A stretch of DNA of 51,321 nucleotides from Microbacterium maritypicum MF109 (GCF_000455825.1 NZ_ATAO01000182.1:1-51321); one strand, 5' to 3'. Shown: positions 21,798 to 31,280, counted from the first letter of the stretch. Notes: generated by a model from the sequence alone, not told the origin. A program made the numbers and translations.

Positions 21798-22837
21798 CAC
21801 ACCACCATCCCGTACTGCTCGCTGAATCGGACATCGCCCTCGGCCATGTCGCGCATGTCCTGGACGTCGCTGCGGAACATCAGTCCCCGCTCGATGCCCA
21901 TGCCGAACGCGAAGCCGCTGTACACCTCGGGGTCGATCCCGGCGGCGCGCAGCACGTTCGGGTTGACCATGCCGCAGCCGCCCCATTCGATCCAGCGCGC
22001 GCCGCCCTTGAAGGTCGGGTGCCACAGGTCGAGTTCGGCGGAGGGCTCGGTGAAGGGGAAGTAGTTGGTGCGGAAGCGCGTCTTGGCCTCGGGCCCGAAG
22101 AGCTGCTTCGCGAAGTGATCGAGTGTGCCCTTGAGGTGCGCCATCGTGATGCCCTTGTCGATCACGAGTCCCTCGAACTGGGTGAACACCGGCAGGTGCG
22201 TGGCGTCGAACTCGTCGGTGCGGTACACGCGGCCGGGGCACAGCACGTAGATCGGCACCTCGCGGTCGAGCATCGAGCGCACCTGCACCGGGCTCGTGTG
22301 CGTGCGCATCACGAGGTGGCGGGAGGTGGGGTCGACGTAGAACGTATCCTGCTCCTGACGGGCGGGGTGGTCGACATCGAAGTTCAGGGCGTCGAAGTTG
22401 AACCACTCGTGCTCGAGCTCCGGCCCCTCCGCGATCTCCCATCCCATGCCGACGAAGATGTCGCAGACCTGGTCCTGGAGCAGGGTGAGCGGGTGCCGGG
22501 CACCGACGCGGGTGCGCGACGGCACGGCGGTGATGTCGACCCGCTCGGCCTCGAGCCGCGCAGCGACCTCGGCCTCCGCCAGTTCGGCTTCCTTCGCCGC
22601 CAGCGCCTGCGTCACCCGCCCGCGTCCCTGACCCACGAGCTTGCCGAAAGCGGCCTTGTTCTCGGGGGCGACCTGTCGCATCGAGGCATTCAGGACCGCG
22701 AGCGGCGATCCGTCGGCGACGTGTGCGGCACGAGCCGCTTTCAGCTCGGCGGTGTCGGTGGCTGCGGCGATCGCCGCGAGGGCGTCGGCGACAGCGGCTT
22801 CGACCGCTTCCGGGGTGATTTCAGGAGACTCTGACAC
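21797..22837 (-). CDS. pheS: Phenylalanine--tRNA ligase alpha subunit
   Basis: Catalytic alpha subunit, 346 residues, class II synthetase. N-terminal coiled coil (about 1-90) for tRNA contact, then RTRVGARHPLTLL, motif 2 region with RTNYFPFTEPSAELD and the motif 3 stretch GFAFGMGIERGLM. The start is GTG at 22837. A TAGACT hexamer lies 8 nt upstream (22851-22846) and could serve a nearly leaderless promoter, though the gluD stop is only 42 bp away. No Phe leader peptide or T-box is seen in that short gap. Confidence 0.96.
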   Translation of the reverse strand: MSESPEITPEAVEAAVADALAAIAAATDTAELKAARAAHVADGSPLAVLNASMRQVAPENKAAFGKLVGQGRGRVTQALAAKEAELAEAEVAARLEAERVDITAVPSRTRVGARHPLTLLQDQVCDIFVGMGWEIAEGPELEHEWFNFDALNFDVDHPARQEQDTFYVDPTSRHLVMRTHTSPVQVRSMLDREVPIYVLCPGRVYRTDEFDATHLPVFTQFEGLVIDKGITMAHLKGTLDHFAKQLFGPEAKTRFRTNYFPFTEPSAELDLWHPTFKGGARWIEWGGCGMVNPNVLRAAGIDPEVYSGFAFGMGIERGLMFRSDVQDMRDMAEGDVRFSEQYGMVV

Positions 22838-22879
22838 GAGAATCGAGTCTACCGGGGGCGCGTGGGTCGCTTTCGCGGA

Positions 22880-23782
22880 TCAGCGCGACGCCTCGGACCC
22901 GTCGCCCTGAAGGACGATGAGCGAGGTGTTCGTCTCGCCCCCGTGCTGACGGGGATCCGGTACCGCTGGCCCGGCCTTCGGCGAGCGCTTGGCACGGCGC
23001 TGCAGGCGGTAGGCGATGTAGGAGAGCAGGAGGCACACGGCCACGTACATCGATCCGCCGACGATCGCCGCGGGGATCAGCGGGGACCCGTAAGGCGCCT
23101 GGTTGCCGATCTGGTTGATGACGTAGAGGAGCTCCTGGTACGTGATGATGAACCCGAGCGCGGTGTCCTTGAGCGCCACGACGAGCTGCGCGATGATCAC
23201 CGGCATCATGGCCCGCACGGCTTGCGGGATCAGGATGAAGTACATCACCCCGGTCTTCCGGAGTCCGATCGCGTAGCCGGCTTCTTTCTGCCCGCGCGGC
23301 AGCGATTCGATGCCGGCACGCAGCACCTCGGCGAGCACGGAGCCGTTGTACACGATCAGAGCGATCACGACGGCCCAATACGGCGGCATCTTCACGCCGA
23401 TCACGGGAAGGCCGTAGTACAGCAGCATCATCAGGATGAGCACGGGCACCGCTCGCAGCACCTCGATGATCCACCGGACGGGCTCACGCACCCAGGCGTG
23501 CTCCGACAGGCGGCCGATGCCGAGCAGGAAGCCGAGGGCGATGGACCCGACGCCGGCGACCGCGAAGGCGGCCAGCGTGGCCAGCAGCCCTTCGCCGAAG
23601 CGGACCCAGACGGCGGAGAACGTGAAGATGTTCCACTTCTCGGCGGAGAACTGTCCGGTGGCGAACAGCCTCCACACGACCCAGCCGAGCACGGCGAGGA
23701 CGACGAGGACCGTGGCGGCTCCGATGAGCCGGTTGCGGGCGATGGCACGGGGGCCGGGGACGTCGAAAAGAACGGAACTCAT
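22880..23782 (-). CDS. gluD: Glutamate/polar amino acid ABC transporter permease (GluD-like)
   Basis: Second permease of the gluABCD-type importer, 300 residues. N-terminal cytoplasmic tail and a transmembrane helix (about 20-42) precede the HisM-type permease core: five further helices and the coupling motif EVLRAGIESLPRGQKEAGYA that contacts the ATPase. The tail after residue 260 is charged. The start at 23782 overlaps gluC by 4 bp. Substrate specificity (glutamate/aspartate) is inferred from operon order matching Corynebacterium gluABCD. Confidence 0.9.
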   Translation of the reverse strand: MSSVLFDVPGPRAIARNRLIGAATVLVVLAVLGWVVWRLFATGQFSAEKWNIFTFSAVWVRFGEGLLATLAAFAVAGVGSIALGFLLGIGRLSEHAWVREPVRWIIEVLRAVPVLILMMLLYYGLPVIGVKMPPYWAVVIALIVYNGSVLAEVLRAGIESLPRGQKEAGYAIGLRKTGVMYFILIPQAVRAMMPVIIAQLVVALKDTALGFIITYQELLYVINQIGNQAPYGSPLIPAAIVGGSMYVAVCLLLSYIAYRLQRRAKRSPKAGPAVPDPRQHGGETNTSLIVLQGDGSEASR

Positions 23783-24426
23783 CGCGCGATCCTCCACTTG
23801 TTCTCGAGAACGCGCTGCACCCAGGCGAGCAGCAGCACCAGGACCACGAAGACGACCATGACCCAGAGCAGCACGGCCAGAGCGTTCTCCCCCTGTTCGC
23901 TCAATGCCGCACGGATGGTCCCCAGGTTGGCGACGGAGAAGCCCGCAGCCACCGTGGTGTTCTTCATGAGGGCGATGAGGACGCTCATCATGGGCGGGAC
24001 GACGGAGCGCGTCGCCTGCGGCAGCACGACATAGCGCATGACCTGTCCGAAGTTCAGGCCGATCGCTCGCGCCGCCTCGGCCTGACCGACCGGCACGGTG
24101 TTGATGCCGGCTCGCAGCGCCTCGGCGACGTACGTCGCGGTGTAGATGCCGAGAGCGGCCACTGCCAGAGGCAGGGGGTTCACCCGCTCCCCCAGCAGGA
24201 TCGGGAGGCAGAACGCGAAGAAGAACATGACGAGCGTCAGCGGGGTGTTGCGGATCCAGTTGACGTACACGCCGCCGACGGCGCGGGCGATCGGAACCGG
24301 AGACACACGCGCGGCTCCGACGATCAGCCCGAGGACCAGCGCGATGATGCCGCCACCCAGGAACAGCACGATGGTTCCCCACAGTGCCTCTCCCCAGAGG
24401 TCGAGGTGGTCGGTGATGACTCCCAC
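23779..24426 (-). CDS. gluC: Glutamate/polar amino acid ABC transporter permease (GluC-like)
   Basis: Compact 215-residue HisQ-type permease with about five membrane helices. The EAA coupling loop reads EALRAGINTVPVGQAEAARA, followed by IGLNFGQVMRYVVLPQA. Pairs with the downstream permease to form the membrane channel. It follows gluB after an 81-bp gap containing a strong stem-loop, which may set a lower expression level than the binding protein. Confidence 0.92.
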   Translation of the reverse strand: MGVITDHLDLWGEALWGTIVLFLGGGIIALVLGLIVGAARVSPVPIARAVGGVYVNWIRNTPLTLVMFFFAFCLPILLGERVNPLPLAVAALGIYTATYVAEALRAGINTVPVGQAEAARAIGLNFGQVMRYVVLPQATRSVVPPMMSVLIALMKNTTVAAGFSVANLGTIRAALSEQGENALAVLLWVMVVFVVLVLLLAWVQRVLENKWRIAR

Positions 24427-24471
24427 TGCTGCTCCTGTCGATTCGGGTTCTCGGGTGGTTCGTGCCGATGA

Positions 24472-24502
24472 GCGGGGCGGTCGACCGGGTCGACCGCCCC
24501 GC
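24472..24502 (-). other. Intercistronic stem-loop between gluB and gluC
   Basis: A perfect 14-bp stem (GCGGGGCGGTCGAC paired with GTCGACCGCCCCGC, loop CGG) begins 5 nt after the gluB stop region. No T-tract follows. Such hairpins downstream of binding-protein genes usually protect the upstream message or partially terminate, giving an excess of binding protein over permease. Confidence 0.65.
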
Positions 24503-24507
24503 CGGGA

Positions 24508-25425
24508 TCAACCGATCGGGTCGACCTCGGGCTGGGTCGCCTTGACGCCGGACGCGCCGAGGTTGTTGTCGAAGATCTGCTGCCAGATCTTGCCGCCGTC
24601 GGTCAGCTGCGTGTTGAAGTACTCGGCCAGAGCGTCGTCGCCCTTGGCGAGTCCGATGCCGTAGCGCTCCTCGCTGAAGGGCTCTCCGACGACCTTCAGC
24701 TTGTCCGGGTCCTGGGCCGCGTAGCCGATGAGGATCGCCTCGTCGGTCGTGACGGCGTCGACCTGACCGTTCTTGAGGTCCTCGACGCACTTCGAGTACG
24801 TGTCGTACTCCTTGGTGGGCACGTCGGGGTAGTTCGTCTTGATGTTCTGGATCGGCGTCGAGCCGGTCGCCGAGCAGACGGTCGTCTCCGCGCTCAGGTC
24901 ATCGACGCTCTTGATGTCGCTGTCGGCACCGACGAGGAGGCCCTGACCCGTGACGAAGTAGGGACCGGCGAAGGAGATCTGCTCCTTGCGCTTGTCGGTG
25001 ATCGAGTACGTGCCGACGTAGTAGTCGATGTCGCCGTTCACGATGGCCTGCTCGCGGTTCGCGGAGGCGATCGCCTGGAACTCGATCTTCTCCGGGTCGA
25101 CGCCGAGCGATGCCGCCATCCAGCGGGCGATGTCGACGTCGAATCCGGTGCGGTCGCCGGTCACCGGGTCGAGGTACCCCAGACCCGGCTGGTCCTCCTT
25201 GACGCCGACCTTGACCGTGCCTGCCGACTCGATCCGGTCGAACGTCGGGCTTCCCTCGATGCTGACGTCGGTCAGCACGGTCCACGGCGTGCTGCTGGAC
25301 GTGTCGCCCTCGTCGCCGCCCTCCGGGGCTCCTGTGCTGGACGGCGTGCCGCTGTTGCAGGCCGTGAGCGCCAGCAGCGCGGCCGCTGCGATTCCGATAC
25401 CTGCCAGTGTCCGTGTGCGTCGCAT
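24508..25425 (-). CDS. gluB: Glutamate-type ABC transporter substrate-binding lipoprotein
   Basis: 305-residue secreted lipoprotein. A signal peptide ends in the lipobox LTAC with lipidated Cys23, followed by a Ser/Thr/Gly-rich linker (24-50). The family 3 solute-binding fold follows: VKVGVKEDQPGLGYLDP, GFDVDIARWMAASLG, NREQAIVNGDIDYYVGTYSI and KEQISFAGPYFVTGQGLLV. It captures the amino acid outside the membrane and delivers it to GluC/GluD. The start at 25425 is set by a good ribosome binding site (AAGGAG, 6-nt spacing) and the signal peptide. Confidence 0.93.
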   Translation of the reverse strand: MRRTRTLAGIGIAAAALLALTACNSGTPSSTGAPEGGDEGDTSSSTPWTVLTDVSIEGSPTFDRIESAGTVKVGVKEDQPGLGYLDPVTGDRTGFDVDIARWMAASLGVDPEKIEFQAIASANREQAIVNGDIDYYVGTYSITDKRKEQISFAGPYFVTGQGLLVGADSDIKSVDDLSAETTVCSATGSTPIQNIKTNYPDVPTKEYDTYSKCVEDLKNGQVDAVTTDEAILIGYAAQDPDKLKVVGEPFSEERYGIGLAKGDDALAEYFNTQLTDGGKIWQQIFDNNLGASGVKATQPEVDPIG

Positions 25426-25480
25426 GTGCGTCTCCTTCGTGTGCTGTGTGTGCAGGGTCTGTGTGGTCGGTGCGGGGGCG

Positions 25481-26227
<747 letters not shown>

Positions 26228-26427
26228 CATTTCTCCAAACTAGCCACGTCGGACGCGGGTCTCCAGGCACCTCGGTGAGATTTACACGTTCGTAATCACC
26301 TGATCGCGGCACCAATGCTGCTGTGCATGGGTACCCCGCGGCCCGCCCCCACGGGCCGCGGAATCGTCCTGCTGCAGCTCCCCAACGACAGTTGAGCAAC
26401 AGGCGACGATCGTGCGCGATCGACCTC

Positions 26428-26478
26428 ACAATGGCAGAGCGCCACCCACGGTGTCAGACTTCTTGAGGATTTCTTGAG
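26428..26478 (-). promoter_or_regulatory. Candidate gluA promoter with OmpR/PhoB-type direct-repeat box
   Basis: On the minus strand, two CTCAAGAA repeats (26478-26471 and 26467-26460) start 11 bp apart, one DNA turn, as in binding sites of OmpR/PhoB-family regulators. Two bases downstream is -35 CTGACA (26457-26452), then an 18-bp spacer and -10 CATTGT (26433-26428). The repeats abut the end of the TAXI gene. The rest of the 250-bp spacer up to gluA would be a roughly 190-nt untranslated leader with no other clear element. Confidence 0.55.
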
Positions 26479-26481
26479 CAG

Positions 26482-27444
26482 TCAGCCGCGCTGATCCCGG
26501 TAGTAGTCGGCTGCCCCGGGGTGCAGCGGGACGGGGCCGGTGAAGATCGCCGAACGCCGGTCCAGCAGGGCGGCGGTCGGCACCTCCCCCGCGATGCGAA
26601 GACGTGCATCGAACAATCCGGCGAGCACGTCACGAGCGACGGCGTCCGGGGTGGAGGCTGCGGTGACGAGATAGTTGGGAACGGCCATCGTGGGCGCGGA
26701 ATCCTGCAGGCCGTAGGTGCCGGCCGGGACGTCGGCCGGTCGGTACGCGTGCGAGTACCGTTCGTTCACCTCGTTGACCCACTCCTGCTCGATCGGGAGC
26801 AGGCGGACCGATGACCTCTCCGAGAGCTCGGCCACCCCCGGGGTGGGCAGCCCGCCGACCCAGAAGAAGCCGTCGATGTCGCCACGCTCCATCGCCTCGA
26901 TCGACTCGCTGAGGTCGAGCTGGGGATTGCGCACGGAGCCGAGATCGACACCTGCCGCATCCAGCACCCGAGCGGCGATCACGTTCACCCCGGAGTTCTC
27001 CGCACCGAGGGAGATGGTGCGGCCGGCCAGATCCCCGATACCCGAGATCTCCGACTCTCCGCGTACGACGACCTGCACGTACTCGTCGTACAGGCGGGCG
27101 AGGGCCTGCACCTCCAGCGGATGGTCGAAGGCGCCGGAGCCCGCCACCGCGTCTGCCGCGGCGTCTCCCTGCGCGAACCCGATCAGCGCCTCCCCCGAAC
27201 TCACCCGGAGCAGGTTGTCGACGGAACCCGCCGTCTCCTGCGCGACCATCCTGATATCCAACGAGTCCGACAGGTCTTCGGCCAGGTGGCTGCCGTAGTC
27301 GTAGTAGACGCCGGTGGACCCGCCGCTGGCGATGGCGTACTCCTCGTCCGTCCACTCGCTCGCACGCGGACTGCACGCGGTCACGCCGACCGCCAGCAGG
27401 AGAGCGCTCGCGCCGGCGAGCAACCGTCGCACGCCGGCCGTCAC
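26482..27444 (-). CDS. TAXI family solute-binding lipoprotein (orphan, no TRAP permease nearby)
   Basis: A 320-residue exported protein with a signal peptide ending in VTAC (lipidated Cys24). The TAXI-type binding fold follows: IASGGSTGVYYDYGSHLAED, VAQETAGSVDNLLRVSSGEA, ISLGAENSGVNVIAARVLDA and DIDGFFWVGGLPTPGV. TAXI proteins bind small acids such as glutamate or C4-dicarboxylates for TRAP transporters, but no TRAP membrane subunits are encoded here. The start overlaps the histidine kinase stop by 4 bp, so the two proteins are made together; a co-sensor role feeding the kinase is inferred. It is followed immediately by the putative regulator box for gluABCD. Confidence 0.88.
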   Translation of the reverse strand: MTAGVRRLLAGASALLLAVGVTACSPRASEWTDEEYAIASGGSTGVYYDYGSHLAEDLSDSLDIRMVAQETAGSVDNLLRVSSGEALIGFAQGDAAADAVAGSGAFDHPLEVQALARLYDEYVQVVVRGESEISGIGDLAGRTISLGAENSGVNVIAARVLDAAGVDLGSVRNPQLDLSESIEAMERGDIDGFFWVGGLPTPGVAELSERSSVRLLPIEQEWVNEVNERYSHAYRPADVPAGTYGLQDSAPTMAVPNYLVTAASTPDAVARDVLAGLFDARLRIAGEVPTAALLDRRSAIFTGPVPLHPGAADYYRDQRG

Positions 27445-28817
27445 GGGGTCGTCCCATCGTGGAGCACGAGTGTGACAGCGAGACCGCCGCCCTCCGCCGC
27501 AGCGACGGCCAATTCGCCGCCGACCGTGGCGAGCAGGTCACTCGCGATGGCGAGGCCGAGTCCGGACCCCGGGGTATCCCCGCTGTCGGCACTGCGCCAG
27601 AACCGGTCGGTCGCCGCCGCGGCCTGCTCCTCCGTCAGCCCCGGACCGTGATCGCGGACGGTGATCCGGCAGACCTGGCCCTCGCGTTCCGCACCGATCT
27701 CGATCGGCGCGCCCTCGGGAGAGAACTTCACGGCATTGTCGATCACCGCATCCAGCGCGCTCTCCACGATCGTCCGGTCGGTCACGCTCATCACCGGCGA
27801 AACCCCCGTGGCACGCAAGACGACCCCGCGCTGGGCGGCGACGTCGCGCCACGCGTCCCGTCGGCGAGCGGCGAGCGTCGCGAGGTCGACCGCCGAGATG
27901 GTCGAGTCGCCTCGTCCCCCACGAGCCAGCCCGAGGAGCGTTTCGAGGATGCGGGTCATCCGTCGCCCCTCTTCCCGCGTCTCCTCGACATCACCCTGCC
28001 ACTCCTTCCCCAGTCCCGTCGCCAGATGCTCGACGCGCAGGAGCAGGGCGTTGAGGGGGTTGCGCAGCTCGTGGGAGGCATTCAGCGCGAACTCCTGCTG
28101 CCGCGTCATCACACGCTCGATCTCGTCGGCCATGCCGTTGAAGACCTGCGCCATGCGGCGCAGCTCCGGCGGACCGTCGTCGGCGGCGACACGCGCGTCC
28201 ATCTCGCCCCGCTCGATCGCCACCATCGCCTCGTCGAGCCGTCGCACCGGCGACAGCACCCACCGGGCGAGCCGGAACACGAGCAGCACCCCGAGGGCGA
28301 CCAGCACCAGCGCGATCGCCGAGATGAGCAGGATCTGCTGAAGGATCGCCGCGCGCGGCGCCTCCACATCTCCGGCCACCAGCACGGCACCGATCACGTC
28401 CCCGTCGTCGAACACCGGCTCGGCCAGGGCGGCGTCCGCGACGGTCCACGGGAACAGGACCGTCGGCTGCTCGGCACGCCGCCCGGAAAGCGCGAGTCTG
28501 ACCCGCTCGGCGTCCTCGTCCGGGAGCGCGGCCGGGTCCTGCTCCCCCGCCGCCCAGACATTGCCGCCGAGATCGAAGACCGTGACCTCGATTCCGTACA
28601 CCTCGCGGAAGCGCGCCACCTCGGCGTCGATCACGGCGGCGCTGCCGGACCGCAGGGCCTGACGCGCACTCGTGACGAAATACCCGAGGTCGCCGAGCTG
28701 CTGCGTGTAGAACGCCTGCTGGACGCTGTGCGCCGCACTCCATCCGGCTGCGCCGCCGAGCGCGGCCAGGATCGCGACGAGCGGCACGAGGAAGACGATG
28801 ATCAGACGGCGCCGCAT
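27441..28817 (-). CDS. Sensor histidine kinase
   Basis: 458-residue membrane kinase. First transmembrane helix about 6-28, an extracytoplasmic sensor domain about 29-155, second helix about 160-183, HAMP 184-236, HisKA with phospho-acceptor His249 in NASHELRNPLNAL, and a C-terminal ATPase domain (N-box DAVIDNAVKF, G1 RDHGPGLTEE, G2 GSGLGLAIA). The sensor domain contains a plausible PAS-like stretch (VFDLGGNVWAAG). The gene lies 3 bp after the response regulator and overlaps the TAXI lipoprotein, so the ligand is probably presented by that lipoprotein. Resembles TctE/QseC-type kinases that sense carboxylates (family inference). Confidence 0.92.
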   Translation of the reverse strand: MRRRLIIVFLVPLVAILAALGGAAGWSAAHSVQQAFYTQQLGDLGYFVTSARQALRSGSAAVIDAEVARFREVYGIEVTVFDLGGNVWAAGEQDPAALPDEDAERVRLALSGRRAEQPTVLFPWTVADAALAEPVFDDGDVIGAVLVAGDVEAPRAAILQQILLISAIALVLVALGVLLVFRLARWVLSPVRRLDEAMVAIERGEMDARVAADDGPPELRRMAQVFNGMADEIERVMTRQQEFALNASHELRNPLNALLLRVEHLATGLGKEWQGDVEETREEGRRMTRILETLLGLARGGRGDSTISAVDLATLAARRRDAWRDVAAQRGVVLRATGVSPVMSVTDRTIVESALDAVIDNAVKFSPEGAPIEIGAEREGQVCRITVRDHGPGLTEEQAAAATDRFWRSADSGDTPGSGLGLAIASDLLATVGGELAVAAAEGGGLAVTLVLHDGTTP

Positions 28818-28820
28818 GGC

Positions 28821-29492
28821 TCAGGACCCCGCAAGACGATAGCCGACTCCGCGCACGGTCTCGATGACCCCACGGACTCCGGTCTTCTTCCTGATCGCTC
28901 CGACGTGCACCTCGAGCGAGTGCCCGAACCCGCGCCAGTCGGTGTTCCATACCTCACGGATCAGGCGCTCCTTCGGCACCGCCACCCCTGGGTATCGGGC
29001 GAGGACGGCGACGATGTCGAACTCCTTGCGTGTGAGGTCGATCGCCGTGCCGTCGACGAGCACCTGACGGGCGACGAGGTCGATGTCGACATGGCCGTCG
29101 TGCAGCAGCACCCGGGCGTCGGCCTCCGGTCTCATCGGCCTCGACCTCCGGGTGACCGCCTCGATCCTGGCGAGGAGCTCGTGCACGTCATAGGGCTTCA
29201 CGACGAAGTCGTCCGCGCCCGCGCGCAGTCCCTTGATGCGTTCGGCGACCTGGTTGCGGGCGGTCACGATCACGATCGGAACCTCCGAGCGCCCCCGGAT
29301 GCGACGGCACAGGTCGACGCCGTCGATGTCGGGGAGACCGAGGTCGAGGAGGACCACCTCGGTGTCGGCTCCCAGCATGCCCAGCGCGGCAGCGCCGTCC
29401 GCCGCGCGCACAGTCGCGTATCCCGACCGTCCGAGGAAGGCCTCGAGCGCCCCGGCGACCCGGTCGTCGTCCTCGACGATCAGAATCCTCAT
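28821..29492 (-). CDS. OmpR-family response regulator
   Basis: 223 residues: receiver domain 1-115 with acidic pocket EDDD at 7-10, phospho-acceptor Asp50 in VVLLDLGLPD, Thr in IVIVTARN and Lys in VVKPYD. The C-terminal winged helix is about 125-222 (LTRKEFDIVAVLARYPGVAV, HVGAIRKKTG, VRGVGYRLA). It should bind 11-bp-period direct repeats; one such pair lies just past the third gene of this unit, upstream of gluA. A ribosome-binding stretch AGGAAG precedes the ATG. 36 bp downstream of the methyltransferase gene, so possibly co-transcribed with it. Confidence 0.94.
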   Translation of the reverse strand: MRILIVEDDDRVAGALEAFLGRSGYATVRAADGAAALGMLGADTEVVLLDLGLPDIDGVDLCRRIRGRSEVPIVIVTARNQVAERIKGLRAGADDFVVKPYDVHELLARIEAVTRRSRPMRPEADARVLLHDGHVDIDLVARQVLVDGTAIDLTRKEFDIVAVLARYPGVAVPKERLIREVWNTDWRGFGHSLEVHVGAIRKKTGVRGVIETVRGVGYRLAGS

Positions 29493-29528
29493 CGACTCCG
29501 CTTCCTGCTTCCCTCGGCGCCCGAGAAC

Positions 29529-30341
29529 TCAGTCGCCAGCGGACGCACGCTGTGCAAATGCACTCTCGTAGAGGCACACGCTGGCGGCCGTCGCCAGGTT
29601 GAGGGATTCGGCACGACCGAAGATGGGCAGCTTGAGCACCTGGTCGGCGAGGGCCAGCGCATCGTCTTCGAGCCCCCGCGCCTCGTTCCCGAAGAGCCAT
29701 CCGGTGGGCTCGGCGAGCACGCCCTCGGCGCGCGCCGCCAAGAGATCGTCACCCTTCACATCGGCTGCGAGGATGCGGAGACCTGCATCGTGTGCGCGCT
29801 TGACGACATCGGCGAGGTCTCCCCCGACCGACACCGGGAGGTGGAACAGCGAACCCGTCGTGGCACGCACCACCTTCGGGTTGTAGGGATCGACGGTTCG
29901 TCCCGTGAGCACGACGGCATCGGCGCCCGCCGCATCCGCCGCCCGGATGATCGTGCCGAGATTGCCGGGATCGCGCACCTCTTCGCAGATCGCCACCAGT
30001 CGCGGCGCGGCGTCGAAGATGTCGCGCACGGAGGTCGGTGTCTGCTGCACCACCGCCACGAGTCCCTGCGGGGTGACGGTGTCGGCCATCGCGTTGAGGA
30101 CGTACTCGGTAACGTACTCGACGTCGATGTCGGCATCGGCGGCCTTCGCGCGGATGTCGGGGTGCCGCTCCCACCCGTTGGGCGTCGCGAACAGCTCGAC
30201 GATCGCCTCGGGACGATAGGTGAGCGCTTCGCGCACGGACTGCGGGCCTTCCAGAAGGAACAGGCCCGTCTCGGTCCTCGCGCTTCGTTTGGTCAGCTTC
30301 GCGACGGCTCGGACTCGGGGCGAACGGGGGTTCTCCAGCAC
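29529..30341 (-). CDS. TrmH/SpoU family RNA 2'-O-methyltransferase
   Basis: SAM-dependent RNA ribose methyltransferase of the SPOUT class, 270 residues. An N-terminal substrate-binding domain (LFLLEGPQSVREAL) is followed by the knotted catalytic domain: EEVRDPGNLGTIIRAADAAG, TGSLFHLPV, WLFGNEARGLEDD and PIFGRAESLNLATAASVCLYE. The target (rRNA or tRNA) is not predictable. The GTG at 30341 is preferred over the GTG two codons upstream (30347), because -10 TAGACT (30353-30348) ends exactly 6 nt before it. It is divergent from the DUF2809 gene, also apparently leaderless. Confidence 0.92.
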   Translation of the reverse strand: MLENPRSPRVRAVAKLTKRSARTETGLFLLEGPQSVREALTYRPEAIVELFATPNGWERHPDIRAKAADADIDVEYVTEYVLNAMADTVTPQGLVAVVQQTPTSVRDIFDAAPRLVAICEEVRDPGNLGTIIRAADAAGADAVVLTGRTVDPYNPKVVRATTGSLFHLPVSVGGDLADVVKRAHDAGLRILAADVKGDDLLAARAEGVLAEPTGWLFGNEARGLEDDALALADQVLKLPIFGRAESLNLATAASVCLYESAFAQRASAGD

Positions 30342-30398
30342 GATCACAGTCTAGGGAACGCCGGGCTGGTTCCCGCACCATCGGGATAAGGTGCCGGG

Positions 30399-30851
30399 AT
30401 GACCCACAGCGCTGCTGCGAACACCTCTCGTCGGCGGGTCGCCCTCGCCGTTCTCGCCGTCGCGACGGTCGGGATCGGTCTGGTCGTCCATCGCGGCATG
30501 AGCGGTGCGGTCGGCGACATCGCGGCCGACGCGCTGTACGCCGTGCTCATCTACCTGCTCGTGGCCCTCGTCGCTCCGCGATGGCCTCGTCCCGCTGTGG
30601 CGTTCCTGTCCTTCGTGGTCTGCGCCGGCGTCGAGCTGCTCCAGCTCACCGGCCTTCCGCGCGAATGGGGAGCGATGTTCCCGCCGATCCGACTCGTCCT
30701 CGGCTCGGGCTTCGACCTGCGGGACCTCGCCGTGTACGCGATCGCGGTCGCCGCGACCTCCCTGATCGACATGGGAGTCACGCGCGTCGTGGGCGGCAGT
30801 GCATCCAGAAACGCCACAGGGCGCCCTCCCGAAGGAGAGCGCCCTGTGTGA
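30399..30851 (+). CDS. DUF2809 family membrane protein
   Basis: 150-residue small membrane protein. Four hydrophobic helices at about 14-32, 42-60, 66-85 and 108-126 and the typical WGAMFPPIRLVLGSGFDLRD motif of DUF2809 are present. Function unknown. The ATG is 6 nt after TAAGGT (30387-30392) and has no separate ribosome binding site. The last codons run through the stem-loop shared with rplT, so the polar C-terminus (ASRNATGRPPEGERPV) is partly encoded by a terminator. Confidence 0.82.
   Translation: MTHSAAANTSRRRVALAVLAVATVGIGLVVHRGMSGAVGDIAADALYAVLIYLLVALVAPRWPRPAVAFLSFVVCAGVELLQLTGLPREWGAMFPPIRLVLGSGFDLRDLAVYAIAVAATSLIDMGVTRVVGGSASRNATGRPPEGERPV
30815..30848. terminator. Bidirectional terminator between DUF2809 gene and rplT
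   Basis: CACAGGGCGC-C-CTCC-(CGAA)-GGAG-A-GCGCCCTGTG: a 14-bp stem with a single C/A mismatch and a stable CGAA tetraloop. It overlaps the end of the DUF2809 reading frame and ends the infC-rpmI-rplT transcript from the other strand. Confidence 0.85.
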
Positions 30852-30859
30852 AGAGGTGC

Positions 30860-31246
30860 TTACGCAGCCGACTTCGGTGCGTTGACGTCAGAGGGCAGAG
30901 CCTTCTTCGCCGTCTCGACCAGCGTCGTGAACGTCGCCGCGTCGTTGACCGCGAGGTCGGCGAGCATGCGACGGTCCACCGTGACACCGGCGATGCCGAG
31001 GCCCTGGATGAAGCGGTTGTAGGTCATGCCGTTCTGGCGAGCCGCAGCGTTGATGCGCTGGATCCACAGGCGACGGAAGTCACCCTTGCGCTTGCGACGG
31101 TCACGGTACGAGTAGACCAGCGAGTGGATGACCTGCTCTTTGGCCTTCCGGTACAGGCGCGAACGCTGTCCGCGGTAACCGGAGGCGCGCTCGAGGATGA
31201 CCCGGCGCTTCTTGTGGGCGTTTACTGCCCGCTTGACTCTTGCCAT
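30860..31246 (-). CDS. rplT: 50S ribosomal protein L20
   Basis: 128-residue L20, an early 23S rRNA-binding protein that starts 50S assembly. Begins [20 protein letters not shown], with [20 protein letters not shown] and the conserved [20 protein letters not shown]. In many bacteria L20 represses its own operon by binding the leader RNA; a structured leader lies ahead of infC. Ends at a strong terminator. Confidence 0.98.
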   Translation of the reverse strand: MARVKRAVNAHKKRRVILERASGYRGQRSRLYRKAKEQVIHSLVYSYRDRRKRKGDFRRLWIQRINAAARQNGMTYNRFIQGLGIAGVTVDRRMLADLAVNDAATFTTLVETAKKALPSDVNAPKSAA

Positions 31247-31280
31247 TTTCGTGTGTTCCTATTCGTGCGTTCGGCGCGCG

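Noticed and set aside
22838..22879. Phe leader peptide or T-box for pheST
   Set aside because: The 42-bp gap is too short and contains no Phe-codon run or T-box sequence.
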